DNA of 62,077 nucleotides from Nocardia sienata NBRC 100364 (lineage in GTDB: Bacteria; Actinomycetota; Actinomycetes; Mycobacteriales; Mycobacteriaceae): NCBI RefSeq assembly GCF_001613205.1, contig NZ_BDBX01000007.1:1-62077 (forward strand). The letters are read 5' to 3'. The notes beneath the pieces are model-generated. The model worked only from the letters and a program-made list of their open reading frames with translations. It was not told the DNA's origin and did not search any database. Both the position numbers and the translations under genes were made by a program. Shown piece by piece: positions 52,101-62,077 of this stretch. Positions within the stretch are counted from its first letter, which is position 1; each line of letters begins with the position of its first letter.

Positions 52101-55100
52101 TCGGCGTAGACGAATTCGAGGTCGCCGTCGGTGAGATCACCGGCACGCAACTCCAGGTCGAACTTGGCGCGTGCGATATCGAGCGGGGCCGCCCGTACCG
52201 CCAGCCCGGGCAATTCCAGGTCGGGCACCGGGGTGTCGCGCACGGTGAGCGCGACCTGGAACAGCGGATGGCGCGCGGTGGCACGCGGATCGTGGCCCAG
52301 CGCGGCCACCACGTGTTCGAAGGGAATATCGGCGTGCGCCAGCGCGGCGAGTTCGGTATCCCGGTCCCCGCGCAGGAGATCGGTGAACGGGCGGGCCGGA
52401 TCCACAGTGGAGCGCAGGACGAGCGTATTGACGAACATCCCGACCAGCTCGCCGAGCCGGCGGTCGGTGCGCCCGGCGACCGGCGTACCGATGGCGATGT
52501 CCCGGCCGCCGGTGACCGCCCGCAGCAGGACCACGAGCGCCGAACGCAGCAGCATGAACGGGCTCACGCCCTCGGCGTGGGCCAGCCGCACCAGGGCGTC
52601 GCGCACCGGTTCGGGAATGGTACGGCGGACCGAGGCGGCCGTCTGCTCGGGTTCGGCGGGGCGGGGGCGGTCGTAGGGCAGGGGTAGTTCGTCGGGCAGG
52701 CCCGCGAGCTGGTCCCGCCAGTAGCCGAGCTGGCGGGCGGCGAGGCTGTCCGGGTCGGTCTCACTCCCGAGGTGCTCGCGCTGCCAGAGGCCGAAATCGG
52801 CGTACTGCACCGGCAGCGGTGACCACTGCGGCCCGGTTCCACCGCGGCGGGCCTGATAGGCCAGTGCCAGGTCACCGATCAGCGGCCCCATCGACCAGCC
52901 GTCGGCGGCGATGTGGTGGAGCACCACACCGAGCCGGTAGCGGTCCGGCCCGGTGCGCAGCAGGATCGCCCGCAACGGCGTCACCGCGGTGAGATCGAAA
53001 CCTGTCGTGGCCGTGGCCCGGAGTGCGGCCTCGGCCCCGGCGTGATCGGTCTCCTGTGGTTCCAGGGTGGGCAGCGCCCATGCGGCGGGCAGAATGCGCT
53101 GCTGGGCGCCGTCGCCGTCGGCGGGGAAGACGGTGCGCAGGACCTCGTGCCGTTCGATGATATCGCCGAGCGCCGCCCGGAGCGCGGGTACGTCCAGCGC
53201 ACCGTCGATATCGAGAACGAACGCGATGTTGTAGGCGCTGGACTCGGGAGCGAACCGGTTGAGGAACCACAGCCGCTGTTGTGGCAGTGACAACGGCAAT
53301 CGCGCGGGCCGTGGATCGTAGGCGGTCAGCGGGATCCGGGCGGTGGCCGGAGTCCGCAGCAACTGTTCGGTCAGCGCCGCGACGGTCGGGGCCTCGAACA
53401 CCGTGCGGACCGGCAGGTCCACCCCGAAGCGATCGTAGAGCTCCCCGACCAGCCGGGTCGCCAGCAGCGAGTTGCCGCCGAGATCGAAGAACGGGTCCTC
53501 GGCGCCGGTCACCGCACAGCCCAGCACCTCCGAGAAGACCTCGGCGACCCGGCGTTCGGCCTCCGTGGCGGGGGCGCGGGAAGTGGTGCCCGTGTTCAGG
53601 AACACCGGCTCGGGCAGCGCCTTACGATCCAGCTTGCCCGAGGGCGTCTTGGGGAACTCCGGCAGCACGGTGACCGCGTCGGGGATCATGTACGCGGGCA
53701 GCTGCCCACGGACGGCCGCCCGGACCGCGGCGGGATCCACCGTGGTGTCGGCGACGACATAGGCAGCCAGCCGCTGCCGGGCGTGCGCGTCGGTGTGCAC
53801 CACCGTCAGCGCCGACCGCACCCCGGGATGACCGCGCAGGACGTGGTCGATCTCCGACAGTTCGATCCGGAAGCCGCGCAGTTTCACCTGATCGTCGGCG
53901 CGGCCCAGGAACCGCAGCCGGCCGGTCCGGTCGGCGACCAGCAGATCGCCGGTGCGGTACATCCGTTCGCCGCGGCGGCCGTATGGGCTCGCCACGAAAC
54001 GGGACGCGGTCAGCGCGTGCCGGCCCAGATAACCGCGGGCCACCCCGGGGCCCGAGACGTACAGCTCGCCCGGAGTGCCGGGCGGTACCGGCCGCAAGCG
54101 GGAATCCAGCAGGAACAGTCGCATACCGCGCACCGGATGGCCCAGCGGCACCGGGCGGCCGGGCCGCATCGGGCCGGACATGGTGGCCGCCACCGTCGCC
54201 TCCGACGGGCCGTACATATTGTGCATGCGGTACCGGTCGCCCCACGTCGCCACGAGTTCGGGACTGCACGCCTCACCACCGACCATGACACTGCGCAGCT
54301 GATCGAGCCCGGCGGGATCCACCGTGGCCAGGGCGGCGGGTGTGACGAACGCGTGGGTGACGGCCTCGGCCCGCAGCAGCTCGGCCAGTTCGGCACCGCC
54401 GTAGATATCCGGCGGCGCTATCACCACGGTGGCCCCGCAGACGAACCCGAGCAGCAGTTCGAGCACCGAGGCGTCGAAGCTCGGCGAGGAGAAGTGCAGG
54501 GTGCGCGCGGCCGGAGTGACACCGAACAGGTAGCACTGTTCGGCGGCGAAGGAGGCCAGCCCGGCGTGGGTGACGACGACGGCTTTCGGGGTGCCGGTGG
54601 AACCGGAGGTGTAGATCAGATAGGCCGGATGCGCGGCCCGCAGCGGCGTGATCCGGTCGGCATCGGTGATCGGCGCCGGGGATACGGCGGCACAGTCGGC
54701 TTCGATATCCGGTGCGCCGAGGATCAGCCAGGATTCCACGGCGGCGGGCACGTCCGCCAGCGTCGCGACCTGCTCCCGGCCGGTGACCCCGAGCCGGGCG
54801 CCGGAATCGGTGAGCATATGGGCGATCCGGTCCGCGGGATAGGCGGGATCGACGGGAACATAGGCGGCGCCGGTCTTGGCGACGGCCCATACCGCGGTGA
54901 TCGCTTCCAGACCTCGCGGCAGCGCGAGTGCGACCACCGTCTCGGGCCCGGCGCCCTGCTCGATCAGCAGCCGCGCCAACCGGTTCGCGCGTTCGTCCAG
55001 CTCGCGGTAGGTGGTGTCCCGCCCGCGGTAGCGGACGGCGACCCCGTCGGGATCCTTGACCGCCGACCGTCCGAGCAGATCGGCCAGCAGCACCGGCGGT

Positions 55101-58100
55101 TCGGCGGGCCCGCCCGCCAGCGGAACCAGATTCGCGCGCTCGCGCCGCTCCAGCACCTCGATATCGCCGACCGGCCGCCGGGGGTTGCCGACCGCCGCGT
55201 CCAGCACGGCGACGAACCTGCGCGCGATCGCGGCGACGGTCCGCTCGTCGAAGACATCGCCGGCGTAACCGATTTCGGCGTGCAGTTCACCACCGGAGTT
55301 GTCGTCGTGGATCTCGAGCTGGAGGTCGAATTTCGCGACGGCCCCGTCCAGCGGCAGGATCTCGGTGCGCACCCCCGGCAGCGCCAGCTCGAGCTCACCG
55401 GCGTTGTCGTAGGACAGCATCACCTGGAACAGCGGATGGCGTGCCCCGGAGCGCTCCGGGTTCACCACCTCGACCAGCCGCTCGAACGGAACATCGGCGT
55501 TGGCGAAGGCGTTCAGATCGGTTTCCCGGACGATATCGAGCATCCGGCCGAAATCGGCGCCGGGATCGACCTCCGTACGCAGCACCAGGGTGTTGACGAA
55601 CATTCCCACCAGTTCGTCCAGCGCCGGATCGGTGCGGCCCGCGATGGGGGTGCCGATGACGATATCGGTGCTACCGCAGAGACGGGCCAGCAGCGTGGCC
55701 AGTGCGGCGTGTACCACCATGAACATGCTGGCTCCGCGCGCGGCCGCCAGTTCCGCGGCCGCGTGGCGGGTTCCGGCCGGGATGGTGAACGAGACCCGCC
55801 CGCCTCCGGTGGAGCGGCGGGCGGGACGCGGTCGGTCCAGCGGGAGGTCGAGTTGATCGGGCAGCCCGGCCAGTTCGGCCCGCCAGTGGGTGACCTGCCG
55901 GCTCAGCGCGCTGCCCGGATCGGATTCCTCGCCGAGCAGTTCTCGCTGCCACAGCGCGAAATCCGCGTACTGCACCGGCAGCGGAGTCCATTGCGGCGCC
56001 CTACCGGCGACTCGTGCCTCGACCGCGGTCGTCAGATCGCGGGCCAGCGGCGCGACCGACCAGCCGTCCCCGCAGATGTGGTGCAGCACCAGCACGAGGA
56101 CATGGCTGTCGTCGTCGAGGGCGTACAGGGCGACCCGGACCGGGAATTCGGTGCGCAGATCGAACGGCCGGGAGACGAAATCGGCGGCCGCCCCGGTGAC
56201 CCGGATACTGTCGGACTCGATCACCTCGAGCGAGAGCCCGACGTCGGCCGCCGGATGGATTCGCTGGTACGGACCCTCGCCGGATTCGGGGAAGGTGGTC
56301 CGCAGGCTTTCGTGCCGCTCCAGCACGTCGAGCAACGCGGCCCGCAACGCCTCGATATCCAGGATGCCGTCCAGCCGGACAGCGAGCGGCATATTGTAGG
56401 CGGCGGCGTGCTCGGCGAAGCGGTTCAGGATCCAGAGCCGCTGCTGGGCCGGTGAGAGCGGGATCCGGTCGGGGCGGACCATCGGCACCAGCTGCGGTGA
56501 GGCGAGATCGGGTTCGTGGAAGGGGAACCGATCGGTCAGCTCGGCGATGGTGCCTGCTTCGAACAGATCCCGGATGGTCAGCGCGGTACCGAGCGCGGTG
56601 TTGATCCGCGCGACCGCGCGGGCGGCTACCAGCGAGTTGCCGCCGAGTTCGAAGAATCCGTCCTCGATTCCGACCTCGGGCACACCCAGCAGTTCGGCGA
56701 ATATCGTGGCCAGGACTTCTTCCACCTCATTGCGCGGCGCGGTCCGGGCACGTCGTTCGGTGGGGCCCGGGACGGGAAGCGCCGCCCGGTCGATCTTGCC
56801 ATTGCTGTTCAGTGGCAGTTCGTCGAGCACGGTGATCGTGGCGGGCACCATATATCCGGGCAGCGCGCGCGTCAGGCCCGCGCGGACCGCGTCCGGATCC
56901 AGACCCGCACTGCCGCGTGCCACCACGTAGGCCGCCAGCTGATCGCCGGCGGGGGTGCGGTGGGCGACACAGACCGCGCGGGCGATCCGCTCATCGGCCA
57001 GCAGCACGGATTCGATCTCGCCGAGTTCGATGCGCAACCCGCGGATCTTGACCTGGAAGTCGGTGCGGCCCAGATACTCGAGCACCCCGCGGCGGCTTCC
57101 GGCGGATCCGAGTTGCCAGCGGGCCAGATCGCCGGTGCGATACATTCGCGCACCCGGGGTGAACGGATCGGCCACGAACCGTTCGGCGGTCAGCGGCGCC
57201 TGGCCGAGGTAGCCGCGCGCCAGCTGGACACCGGCCAGGTACAACTCCCCCACCGCGCCCGGCGGCACCGGGTGCAGCGCCGCATCGAGGACATAGGTGC
57301 GGGTGTTCCACACCGGCGAACCGATCGGGACGGTTTCGGGGTCCGGCGGGCAGTGCCAGTAGGTCACATCGACCGCGGCCTCGGTGGGCCCGTACAGATT
57401 GTGCAGCTGCGGGCCCGGCAGCGCGGCGTGGAAATCGCGCACGGTGGCCGGCGGCAGCGCTTCACCGCTGCAGAACACCCGGCGCAGCGACGCGCAGTCG
57501 CCGACCTCGGTATCGGTGACGAAGACCGACAGCATCGAGGGAACGAAATGTGCTGTGGTGATGCGCTTCTCGCGGATGACGCGGGCCAGGTAGGCCGGAT
57601 CGCGGTGCCCGTCCGGGCGCGCGACCACCAGCCGGGCACCGGTCTGCAGCGGCCAGAAGAACTCCCATACCGAAACATCGAAGGTCGCCGGGGTCTTCTG
57701 CAGCACGGCATCGGTGTCGTCGAGCGGGTATCGGTGCTGCATCCAGCGGAGCCGGTTCACGATCGCTTCATGGGTGATGCCGACTCCCTTCGGGGCGCCG
57801 GTGGAGCCGGAGGTGTACAGCAGATAGGCCAGATGGTCGCCACGCAGCGGCGAGATCCGGTCGGCATCGGTGACGGGCGCGGGATCGAAACCGGAGAGAT
57901 CAGCGGTGTCGACCGCGAGCAGTGCGGCATTGCCGGGCAGTTCGAGGCCGTCGCGGATGGCCACCAGCAGCGCGACCGGGCGGGCCCGGTCCACGATCCC
58001 CGCCAGCCGGGCCACCGGATGCTCCGGATCCAGCGGAAGGTAGGCGGCACCGGTCTTGATCACGGCGTACATCGCGACCACCAGTTCGATACTGCGCCGC

Positions 58101-59686
58101 AGGCACAGCCCGACCACCTGTTCCGGTCCGGCGCCCGCCGCGATCAACCGCCGGGCCAGGCGGTTGGCCCGGGCATCGAGTTCGCGGTAGGTCAGCGCCG
58201 CACCCTCGAACTCCACTGCCACGGCCTCCGGGCAGCGCCGCACCCGGTCGGCGAAAATACCGGCGAGCGTGCCGGGGTGGACCTCGGCCGCCGTATCGTT
58301 CCAGGTGTGCAGCACCTGCCGCTGTTCGGCATCGGTGAGCACGGGTAGCTCGCGGACGGGGGTGTTGGCGCCGGTGGTGAGAAAGCGGTCCAGGAAGCCC
58401 AGGAACCGGCGGTGGTGGGCGGCGACCTCGTCGTCACTGTAGAGCAGCGGGTTGGCCTCGAAATCGAGGTGGACCCGGCCGCCGTCACCGTTGTACAGGT
58501 TGACCGAGAGATCCTCGACCGGCCCGGTGGCCAGGACATGGACCGACACTTCGCATTCGGCGAAGCACAGCGGCTTGCTGAACAGCATGATGTTGATCAT
58601 CGGGCCGAAGAAACCGCGGGTATCACGGTCGTAACCGCAGTCGCGGCGGATATCGTCGTGCCGGTAGCGCTGGTGCCGGAGGGCGCCGGTGATCTGGCGT
58701 TCCACCACGCGCACGACATCTTCGACGGTGGTTGCGGGCTCGAAGCGGATCCGCAACGGCACCACGTTCGACACCACCCCGGCGGAGCGGCGCAGCGACA
58801 CGGTGGTGCGCGCGGAGACCGGCAGGCTCAGCACCACGTCGTTCTCCCCGGTCATGGACCGGACGTAGCAGGCCATGGCGGCGGCGTAGAGGATGGGATC
58901 GGTCGCGTCGCGTTGTGTTGCCGCCGCCGCGACGGACGCCGCGGTGGCCTCGCTCAGCACCGCGGTGGCGAGCCGGCGGCCCGCGTCCGCGGTGGCCGGC
59001 GGATTGGCCACGGTGGACAGACTGACCACCTCCCCGACGCCGTCGAGGATCTCGCTCCAGTAGGCGCGATCGTTGCTGAACCGCTGCGAATCCCGGTACG
59101 CGCGCTCCCCTGCGTACAACTCGGCCAGCGGGGTCGCGCGCGACACCGTGGGTTCCCGGCCCTCGTAGTAGGCCGTGTAGATCTCCGCGGTGCGGACCAG
59201 CGCGTTCATGGCCGCATAGCCGTCGATGAGGATGTGGTGGGCCCGGGAGTACCAGATGTAGTCGCGATCTCCGGTCCGGAGTACGGCGTTGAAGACGAGC
59301 GGGTCGTGATCGAAGTCGACGGGAGTGCGCGCGTCGTTCTTCATCCATGCCAGGGCGGCCGCGTGCGGGTCCGGCTCGGACCGCAGATCCAGTCGGGCCC
59401 AACCGGGTCGCATCGCCGGATCGACCACCTGGTGGGGCACTCCGTCGACCTGGACGATGCGTTGGAGACCGACCTCGGTCTCCACGCCGAAACGCTCGAT
59501 CGCATACAGCAGCAATCCCGCATCGAGATCACCGCGAAACTTCACGTACTCGGCGACGACGAGAGGAATCTCGGGCTGAATCCGCTGGGCGTACCACAAC
59601 GCTGTCTGCGCGGGTGTGAGCGGAAACGGTTCGGCCGAAATTTCCGCCGACGAACTGCTATCGACCCCGGTGGCCGACGATCTCAT
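46148..59686 (-). CDS. Four-module non-ribosomal peptide synthetase (C-A-T)x4-TE
   Basis: A 4512-residue synthetase. Module 1: EntF-like condensation domain (HHILIDGY near residue 152), A domain ([10 protein letters not shown] near 670), carrier Ser in GGNSL near 1019. Modules 2-4 have [18 protein letters not shown] and HHIAMDGWS condensation sites, A domains near 1738, 2790 and 3850, and carrier serines near 2072, 3128 and 4191. A thioesterase (GWSLGG near 4324) ends it. By eye the A1 pocket reads D-V-W-H-F-S-L-V-D, the EntF serine code. A2, A3 and A4 read about D-A-L-F-M-G-M-V-A, D-A-L-F-M-G-A-V-V and D-A-L-F-L-G-V-I-V; I cannot assign them. No epimerase domain, MbtH or acyl-loading gene is nearby. 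ATG 59686 has GGAG six bases upstream. Product: probably an acylated, possibly cyclic tetrapeptide. Confidence 0.95.
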   Translation of the reverse strand: MRSSATGVDSSSSAEISAEPFPLTPAQTALWYAQRIQPEIPLVVAEYVKFRGDLDAGLLLYAIERFGVETEVGLQRIVQVDGVPHQVVDPAMRPGWARLDLRSEPDPHAAALAWMKNDARTPVDFDHDPLVFNAVLRTGDRDYIWYSRAHHILIDGYAAMNALVRTAEIYTAYYEGREPTVSRATPLAELYAGERAYRDSQRFSNDRAYWSEILDGVGEVVSLSTVANPPATADAGRRLATAVLSEATAASVAAAATQRDATDPILYAAAMACYVRSMTGENDVVLSLPVSARTTVSLRRSAGVVSNVVPLRIRFEPATTVEDVVRVVERQITGALRHQRYRHDDIRRDCGYDRDTRGFFGPMINIMLFSKPLCFAECEVSVHVLATGPVEDLSVNLYNGDGGRVHLDFEANPLLYSDDEVAAHHRRFLGFLDRFLTTGANTPVRELPVLTDAEQRQVLHTWNDTAAEVHPGTLAGIFADRVRRCPEAVAVEFEGAALTYRELDARANRLARRLIAAGAGPEQVVGLCLRRSIELVVAMYAVIKTGAAYLPLDPEHPVARLAGIVDRARPVALLVAIRDGLELPGNAALLAVDTADLSGFDPAPVTDADRISPLRGDHLAYLLYTSGSTGAPKGVGITHEAIVNRLRWMQHRYPLDDTDAVLQKTPATFDVSVWEFFWPLQTGARLVVARPDGHRDPAYLARVIREKRITTAHFVPSMLSVFVTDTEVGDCASLRRVFCSGEALPPATVRDFHAALPGPQLHNLYGPTEAAVDVTYWHCPPDPETVPIGSPVWNTRTYVLDAALHPVPPGAVGELYLAGVQLARGYLGQAPLTAERFVADPFTPGARMYRTGDLARWQLGSAGSRRGVLEYLGRTDFQVKIRGLRIELGEIESVLLADERIARAVCVAHRTPAGDQLAAYVVARGSAGLDPDAVRAGLTRALPGYMVPATITVLDELPLNSNGKIDRAALPVPGPTERRARTAPRNEVEEVLATIFAELLGVPEVGIEDGFFELGGNSLVAARAVARINTALGTALTIRDLFEAGTIAELTDRFPFHEPDLASPQLVPMVRPDRIPLSPAQQRLWILNRFAEHAAAYNMPLAVRLDGILDIEALRAALLDVLERHESLRTTFPESGEGPYQRIHPAADVGLSLEVIESDSIRVTGAAADFVSRPFDLRTEFPVRVALYALDDDSHVLVLVLHHICGDGWSVAPLARDLTTAVEARVAGRAPQWTPLPVQYADFALWQRELLGEESDPGSALSRQVTHWRAELAGLPDQLDLPLDRPRPARRSTGGGRVSFTIPAGTRHAAAELAAARGASMFMVVHAALATLLARLCGSTDIVIGTPIAGRTDPALDELVGMFVNTLVLRTEVDPGADFGRMLDIVRETDLNAFANADVPFERLVEVVNPERSGARHPLFQVMLSYDNAGELELALPGVRTEILPLDGAVAKFDLQLEIHDDNSGGELHAEIGYAGDVFDERTVAAIARRFVAVLDAAVGNPRRPVGDIEVLERRERANLVPLAGGPAEPPVLLADLLGRSAVKDPDGVAVRYRGRDTTYRELDERANRLARLLIEQGAGPETVVALALPRGLEAITAVWAVAKTGAAYVPVDPAYPADRIAHMLTDSGARLGVTGREQVATLADVPAAVESWLILGAPDIEADCAAVSPAPITDADRITPLRAAHPAYLIYTSGSTGTPKAVVVTHAGLASFAAEQCYLFGVTPAARTLHFSSPSFDASVLELLLGFVCGATVVIAPPDIYGGAELAELLRAEAVTHAFVTPAALATVDPAGLDQLRSVMVGGEACSPELVATWGDRYRMHNMYGPSEATVAATMSGPMRPGRPVPLGHPVRGMRLFLLDSRLRPVPPGTPGELYVSGPGVARGYLGRHALTASRFVASPYGRRGERMYRTGDLLVADRTGRLRFLGRADDQVKLRGFRIELSEIDHVLRGHPGVRSALTVVHTDAHARQRLAAYVVADTTVDPAAVRAAVRGQLPAYMIPDAVTVLPEFPKTPSGKLDRKALPEPVFLNTGTTSRAPATEAERRVAEVFSEVLGCAVTGAEDPFFDLGGNSLLATRLVGELYDRFGVDLPVRTVFEAPTVAALTEQLLRTPATARIPLTAYDPRPARLPLSLPQQRLWFLNRFAPESSAYNIAFVLDIDGALDVPALRAALGDIIERHEVLRTVFPADGDGAQQRILPAAWALPTLEPQETDHAGAEAALRATATTGFDLTAVTPLRAILLRTGPDRYRLGVVLHHIAADGWSMGPLIGDLALAYQARRGGTGPQWSPLPVQYADFGLWQREHLGSETDPDSLAARQLGYWRDQLAGLPDELPLPYDRPRPAEPEQTAASVRRTIPEPVRDALVRLAHAEGVSPFMLLRSALVVLLRAVTGGRDIAIGTPVAGRTDRRLGELVGMFVNTLVLRSTVDPARPFTDLLRGDRDTELAALAHADIPFEHVVAALGHDPRATARHPLFQVALTVRDTPVPDLELPGLAVRAAPLDIARAKFDLELRAGDLTDGDLEFVYADELFDAATVETLADRFLRVLAAIGARPTVPVGDIDTRTDAERDTLCPARGPAPGIPRTLGALFGATALAHGPRPALYEDETVLTYAELDRRANRLARALIRRGLGTGDKVALGLTRSVDSVTAMLAAAKSGAAFVPVDPNYPAERVAHMLADSGCSVGITRSGHAERLRAAGGSEIDWLLLDSPAGRSEIGGAAAGPVSDGDRLRPVRVTDAAYLIYTSGSTGTPKGVTATHGALADLADEFRDRLAVNPTARTMHFSSPSFDAAMLDLLLAIGAGAAMVIVPPEVYGGDELGEFMTRNEITHTFITPAALATIDHDRWPLPALRSLMVGGENVGPELVSRWAPGRRMLNAYGPTETTVVVSVTPVAAGHPAGLGDLIRGTRALVLDERLRPVPAGVPGELYLGGPGLARGYHQRSGLTAARFVADPYGLPGARLYRSGDVVRWTRDGGLRYLGRSDNQVKIRGFRIELGEIAGALTAHPDVHFAHVEVRRLGDSDRLVAYVHPADPARRPDPEKLRDHLSARLPRHMVPAAFTLLDEIPLTPVGKLDIAALPEPRALPAAASGRALGSDTERRIAAIMGDLVGVAVTDADESFFDIGGNSLLATQLVGRLEAATGVRLPVRTVFAAPTVAELAARLDGESAGTTAALVRRTRPERIPLSPAQQRLWFLNRFGGSDTSGGAYNIPVVLRMRGPLDHAALRGALHRVQEQHETLRTVFPEIDGEPVQRVLDAADAAVTLHSPVAGDAGHGAAIERFITPGFDLSTEIPLRAALFVVAPDEHILVLVVHHIAMDGWSLAPLAADVASAYRAIRLGARPDNDAEQLQYVDYTLWQRELLGSEDDPTSPIRRQLDYWRTRLEGLPELLAIPADRPRPPVPSYRGGTVEERVDARVHRELHSLAARHDVSLFMVLHAALAVLLHRLTGVGDIAVGTPVAGRGRPELDRMIGMFVNTLVLRTPVSHDDRFTDLLDTVRDTDLDAFGHAELPFERLVEVLNPVRSQSHHPLFQVMLSVRDEPVRALELPGLSIEAMDIDAGIAKFDLQFTLTECRGADRSPAGIGLAVNYSGDLFDEPTAARLGRRLVRLLGAIAADPAAVIGDLELLEPAEWSALAPLRRADPDQPCTLAEVFAAAANVDRRAVALAGAGVEVTYDALDRWSNRLARVLVGYGVGPETLVALGIPRTVESVATVLAVTKTGAAFLPVDPGYPAARITHMLSDSGAALGLTLTEYREQFPEGAHWLALDDAEVREQVLRASSAALTDADRITPLRMDNPAYVIYTSGSTGTPKGVVVTHRGLSNFAAETAQRFDVRPGSRVLHFATPSFDAAMLDLLFALGGAATLVLTPPGVVGGAELARVLIAERITHAFITTAALATVDPEGVTDFQHVLVGGEALPAEVVARWAPGRNLHNVYGPTETTIVTVMSPPLVPGGPIPIGEPIRGVAAMVLDVRLRPAPLGVTGELYLAGGALARGYHDRPGLTAQRFVANPFGKPGERMYRTGDLVRIRAGADGGPGDIEYVGRTDHQVKIRGFRIELGEIDAALSRHPAVEFSYTAGHRTAAGATALVSYVKAAAGTTAAELTAHVSELVPNYMVPQSIMLIDRLPLNPVGKLDRSALPEPVFTAAEGYRAPANPVEAALCDIFAEVLGVDRVGAGDGFFELGGNSLLATKVVGRAREAGYDLPMQLLFGESTPAALAARLGDGTAADAMELALAPLLPLRPGTGTGRPPLFCVHPAIGLSWCYAGLLAELPTDQPVYGLQAPQASGKPGFGSIGEAAEHYIAHIRTVQPHGPYQLLGWSLGGLIAHEIAVRLQAAGEEVALLTMLDSYRLSDDLAVDAVPSVAEILGEFGGDLVADGAQPSLAEAAELLRSRPGPFAALTVDHLERLYAGYADGTVQANGFRPGVFDGDLLFFAAGTDPVNRAAPDRRPQAWRDFVTGAVHARELACTHAEMTTPQSLAVLGPVLRQYLRGAATEAQPGIETKENAQ

Positions 59687-60065
59687 CAATCACTCCGTTC
59701 TACAGCTCGACACTCCCCGAACAGCCCGCAACGGCCTGTACCGGCCGTGGGGTGTGATTCACGACTGGTTATTCGGAGCATCACGGTGAATGGATTGCAA
59801 TCGAAACCGAATGGTTACCTGGAGGAACCGGAACAGCCATCGGACCACGGTGTCCGATTTCCGGCACGCTGGTGACGCCGAGACGCAGAAGAACGCTTAA
59901 CTTGTCGCCCGGCCGGGGGCCGGGCGCTGCCTAGATACTACGCACAAAGAGTCGGGCTGTTTACCCCTCGCAACCGAAAAATAAACAGTGCGCAAATCGG
60001 ACAACCGCCGGCGGCCCATGCGTTATCACAGACGCGCCGGTGGCGAGGAGTTTCCGAGTCGGCGG
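59687..60065. other. Intergenic region between lnt and the NRPS
   Basis: This gap holds the NRPS promoter and the end of the lnt transcript. It is less GC-rich than its flanks. A nine-base perfect stem CGCCCGGCC/GGCCGGGCG with a GGG loop (59906-59926) is a likely lnt terminator. On the minus strand TTGCAA (near 59799) and GAATAAC (near 59773) could be NRPS promoter elements, but the spacing is poor. I looked for an IdeR/DmdR iron box and did not find one. Confidence 0.45.
59906..59926 (-). terminator. Hairpin terminator after lnt
   Basis: Perfect nine-base arms CGCCCGGCC/GGCCGGGCG with a three-base loop, 140 bases past the lnt stop. On the minus strand it is followed by a less GC-rich stretch but no clear T run. 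Confidence 0.5.
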
Positions 60066-61832
60066 TCAGCCGGACACAGGCGCTGTGGAGATCTCGGCCG
60101 ACCCGCTAGCGGCTCGTCGCCGGACGATCGAGAGCACCACACCGGCCGCCGTCACGAATACGGCGAACAGCTCCGGCCATGGCCCCAGCACCGTCGCCGG
60201 GGTGTGCGAATCACGCAGCGGCACCTCGGCGACCAGTGCCTCGGGTGTGAACAGCGCGCTCTCCTGCCGCACCGTGCCGTCCGCGGCGATGATCGCGCTG
60301 ACCCCCGAGGTGGCGGCCACGACCAGCGAGCGCCCGTGCTCGACCGCCCGCACCCTGGACATCGCCAGTTGCTGGTAAGTCATTTCACTGTCGCCGAAAG
60401 TCGCATTGTTCGTGGGGACCGCGAGCAATTGCGCACCCGAGTGCAGCGAATCCCGGAAAGCGCGGTCGAAAGCAACCTCGTAACAGGTTGCCACCCCGAT
60501 TTCCGTACCTGCGGCCCGAATTGTTCCGTCTCCGTGACCCGGGACGAAGTATCCCGCCCGGTCGGCATAGTCCGAGAAAAGCCGAAAGAATCCGCGCATC
60601 GGCAGGTATTCGCCGAAAGGCTGTACTATTTTTTTGTCGTGGCGCTCCTCCGGCCCGCTTTCCGCGGTCCAGACCATTACGGAATTGGTGGTGGTGCCGT
60701 CCCCGTTGACCAGCACCGCACCCACGAGAATCGGTGCCGAGACCCGCCGGGCCGCCGCTGATATGAGCGCGGCCGCGTCGGGATTGCGCAATGGGTCGAT
60801 ATCGGAGGAGTTTTCGGGCCATACGACCACATCCGGGGCCGGAAACAGACCGCTCGCCACCTCATCGGCCAATTGTTCGGTCCGGCGGACATGATTGTCG
60901 AGCACGGCCCGGCGCTGTGCATTGAAATCGAGGCCGAGACGGGGCACGCTGCCCTGGATGGCGGCCACGGTGATGGTCCGGTCGCCCGCGAGTGGACCGG
61001 GCAATGTCGCTCCGAGCACCGGCCCGGCCGCGGCGAGCAACACGCAGGTCGAGGCGGCAGCCATCGTGGCCACTCGACCACCGCGCCTCCCGGCACTGCC
61101 GGTCGCCGAGTCTGCGCGGCCGTCGGCGATCCTGCCCTCTTCACGGCCCGCAGCACCGCCGTTGTCCGCGCGGCCCGCGGCCCCTCCCGGGCCGGCGCTC
61201 GCCGCGGCCCGGCGCGAACCTGCCTGCCGGAGCACCCCGAGAACCACAGCGGCCCCGCAGGTACCGCTCAGCGCGACGACGAAACTCACCAGCGGCGCAC
61301 CCCCGTAGGCGGCCGTCGGCAGGAACCATCCGTCGGCCTGACCGAAGGCCAAGCGCCCCCAGGGAAACCCGCCGAAGGGGAAACTCGATCGTCCCCATTC
61401 AGTGGCCGTCCAGGCCAGGGCGAGCCACAGCGGCCATCCCGGCAGGCGGCCCAGTATCCGGGCGAGCAACCCGAACAGGCCCAGGTACACCGCGCACGCG
61501 GTGGACAGTGCGAGCCACGGCAGCGGACCCACATAGATTCCGGTCCAGGGCAGGAGCGGAAGGAAGAAGCCGAGTCCGGCGAGGAAGCCGTAGCCGAAAC
61601 CGGCCCGCAGGCGGGGCCCACTGCGCACGACAAGGGTCAGCAGCGCGATTCCGGCAGGAGCGAGGAACCACCACGGCCGCGGGGGGAAGCTGCCGAACAG
61701 CAGGACACCCGCGCACACCGCGGCCACCGACCGCACCACCACCGGATAGCGGGTGAGCCCGCCGGTCCACCGGGTCGCCGGTCCGTCACCCTGGTTCACT
61801 GCTGCATCCTGTTCTGCTCGAGCCGAGATCAC
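60066..61832 (-). CDS. lnt: Apolipoprotein N-acyltransferase
   Basis: A 588-residue membrane enzyme. Six helices occupy about residues 30-200 and one near 570. The nitrilase domain follows, with the catalytic triad Glu in VVWPENSSD near 337, Lys in KKIVQPFGEYLP near 402 and Cys in VATCYEVAFD near 449. It transfers an acyl chain from phospholipid to the N-terminal Cys of lipoproteins on the outer face of the membrane. A low-complexity Gly/Ala/Arg linker (about residues 205-262) between membrane and nitrilase parts is unusually long. The GTG at 61832 overlaps the stop of the upstream amidohydrolase gene. A polyprenol-phosphate mannosyl synthase (ppm1) gene, expected next to it in mycobacteria, is absent here. 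Confidence 0.92.
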   Translation of the reverse strand: MISARAEQDAAVNQGDGPATRWTGGLTRYPVVVRSVAAVCAGVLLFGSFPPRPWWFLAPAGIALLTLVVRSGPRLRAGFGYGFLAGLGFFLPLLPWTGIYVGPLPWLALSTACAVYLGLFGLLARILGRLPGWPLWLALAWTATEWGRSSFPFGGFPWGRLAFGQADGWFLPTAAYGGAPLVSFVVALSGTCGAAVVLGVLRQAGSRRAAASAGPGGAAGRADNGGAAGREEGRIADGRADSATGSAGRRGGRVATMAAASTCVLLAAAGPVLGATLPGPLAGDRTITVAAIQGSVPRLGLDFNAQRRAVLDNHVRRTEQLADEVASGLFPAPDVVVWPENSSDIDPLRNPDAAALISAAARRVSAPILVGAVLVNGDGTTTNSVMVWTAESGPEERHDKKIVQPFGEYLPMRGFFRLFSDYADRAGYFVPGHGDGTIRAAGTEIGVATCYEVAFDRAFRDSLHSGAQLLAVPTNNATFGDSEMTYQQLAMSRVRAVEHGRSLVVAATSGVSAIIAADGTVRQESALFTPEALVAEVPLRDSHTPATVLGPWPELFAVFVTAAGVVLSIVRRRAASGSAEISTAPVSG

Positions 61833-62077
61833 GCGTGATAGATGGGGACACCGTCGCGCACCGTGCGCAGGCAGCGCGGCAGATCGGCGTCCGGGGTCAG
61901 CGACGGCAGTCCCGGGACCCGGGACCGGGGGTCGGTGGACCAGCGTTGGACCGTATCGGTGGGCGCGGCGACCACCAGGTCACCGGCCTCCCACACCGCG
62001 TACGAGGCAGGGGCTCCGGGCACCAGAGTGCCGGCGATGCCGTCGCGCACGCCGCCGGCCCGCCACGCGCCGCGGGT
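61829..62077 (-). CDS. Amidohydrolase family protein, C-terminal part
   Basis: The last 82 codons of a minus-strand gene running out of the window. TRGAWRAGGVRDGIAGTLVP then GAPASYAVWEAGDLVVA matches the end of amidohydrolase-3 (YtcJ-like) proteins, where a helix with TxGxxxAxxxxxxGxLxPGxxAD returns to the beta-sandwich. The metal site is outside the window. Its TGA overlaps the GTG of lnt, so the two are translationally coupled; in related actinobacteria a similar gene precedes lnt. The substrate is unknown. Confidence 0.7.
   Translation of the reverse strand, partial: TRGAWRAGGVRDGIAGTLVPGAPASYAVWEAGDLVVAAPTDTVQRWSTDPRSRVPGLPSLTPDADLPRCLRTVRDGVPIYHA

Noticed and set aside
46148..59686. NRPS as a complete catechol siderophore locus
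   Set aside because: Only the first module looks like EntF. No aryl-acid genes, iron-box or siderophore uptake genes are in the window, and modules 2-4 do not fit.
59687..60065. IdeR/DmdR iron box upstream of the NRPS
   Set aside because: The best candidate near 59790-59820 (GGTAACC...GGTTTC) does not match the TTAGGTTAGGCTAACC pattern or its symmetry.

Overview
The window is a very GC-rich actinomycete chromosome segment. An rbpA gene, a separate Lnt apolipoprotein N-acyltransferase, a DrrAB-type exporter beside a giant NRPS, and abundant GTG starts with four-base GTGA/ATGA overlaps point to Mycobacteriales. Nocardia or a close relative is my best guess (inference). No rRNA, tRNA or CRISPR array was seen.

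Layout. (1) 1-146: 5' end of a minus-strand aldehyde dehydrogenase. (2) 276-12655: one long plus-strand operon for a surface glycan. It holds two GT4-type glycosyltransferases, a UDP-glucuronate decarboxylase-like epimerase, a carbamoyltransferase, a fused GT2 glycosyltransferase/GmhB-type phosphatase, two GT9 heptosyltransferase-like enzymes, a GmhA-like isomerase, an HldE-like kinase/nucleotidyltransferase, an SDR and a UDP-glucose dehydrogenase. Together they look like an NDP-heptose pathway plus UDP-GlcA/UDP-Xyl supply. (3) 12.7-28.7 kb: mixed accessory and housekeeping genes. These include an erythromycin-esterase-like protein, two paralogous STAS proteins, a rhodanese, a possible degenerate tyrosine recombinase, a secreted beta-lactamase-like protein, a divergent MFS/GlxA-type regulator pair, a 354-bp internally deleted insertion sequence with intact ends next to a flavin reductase, an ECF42-like sigma factor with its DGPF partner, an SDR relic, and a SigF/SigB-type sigma factor preceded by a promoter of its own class. 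(4) 29-34 kb: coiled-coil protein, PAP2 membrane protein, TetR regulator with a clear operator, then an SDR, an LLM oxidoreductase and a SnoaL-like protein. (5) 34.1-39.5 kb: a five-gene peptide/nickel-type ABC importer on the minus strand, preceded by a cobalamin riboswitch. This suggests cobalt, corrinoid or metallophore uptake. (6) 39.7-44.2 kb: a third GT9 enzyme, ArsR regulator, M23 peptidase, membrane protein, zinc-ribbon protein and rbpA. (7) 44.3-59.7 kb: DrrB and DrrA-type exporter genes translationally coupled to a four-module NRPS (C-A-T x4, then TE). The first adenylation domain carries the serine code and the first condensation domain resembles EntF. (8) 60-62 kb: lnt and the 3' end of an amidohydrolase gene.

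The most interesting items are the NRPS/exporter unit sitting between rbpA and lnt, where mycobacteria carry ppm1; the B12-riboswitch-controlled Opp-type importer with a small unknown protein; the Gram-positive heptose cluster with its GT2-phosphatase fusion; and the mini-IS with a hairpin over its transposase ribosome binding site.
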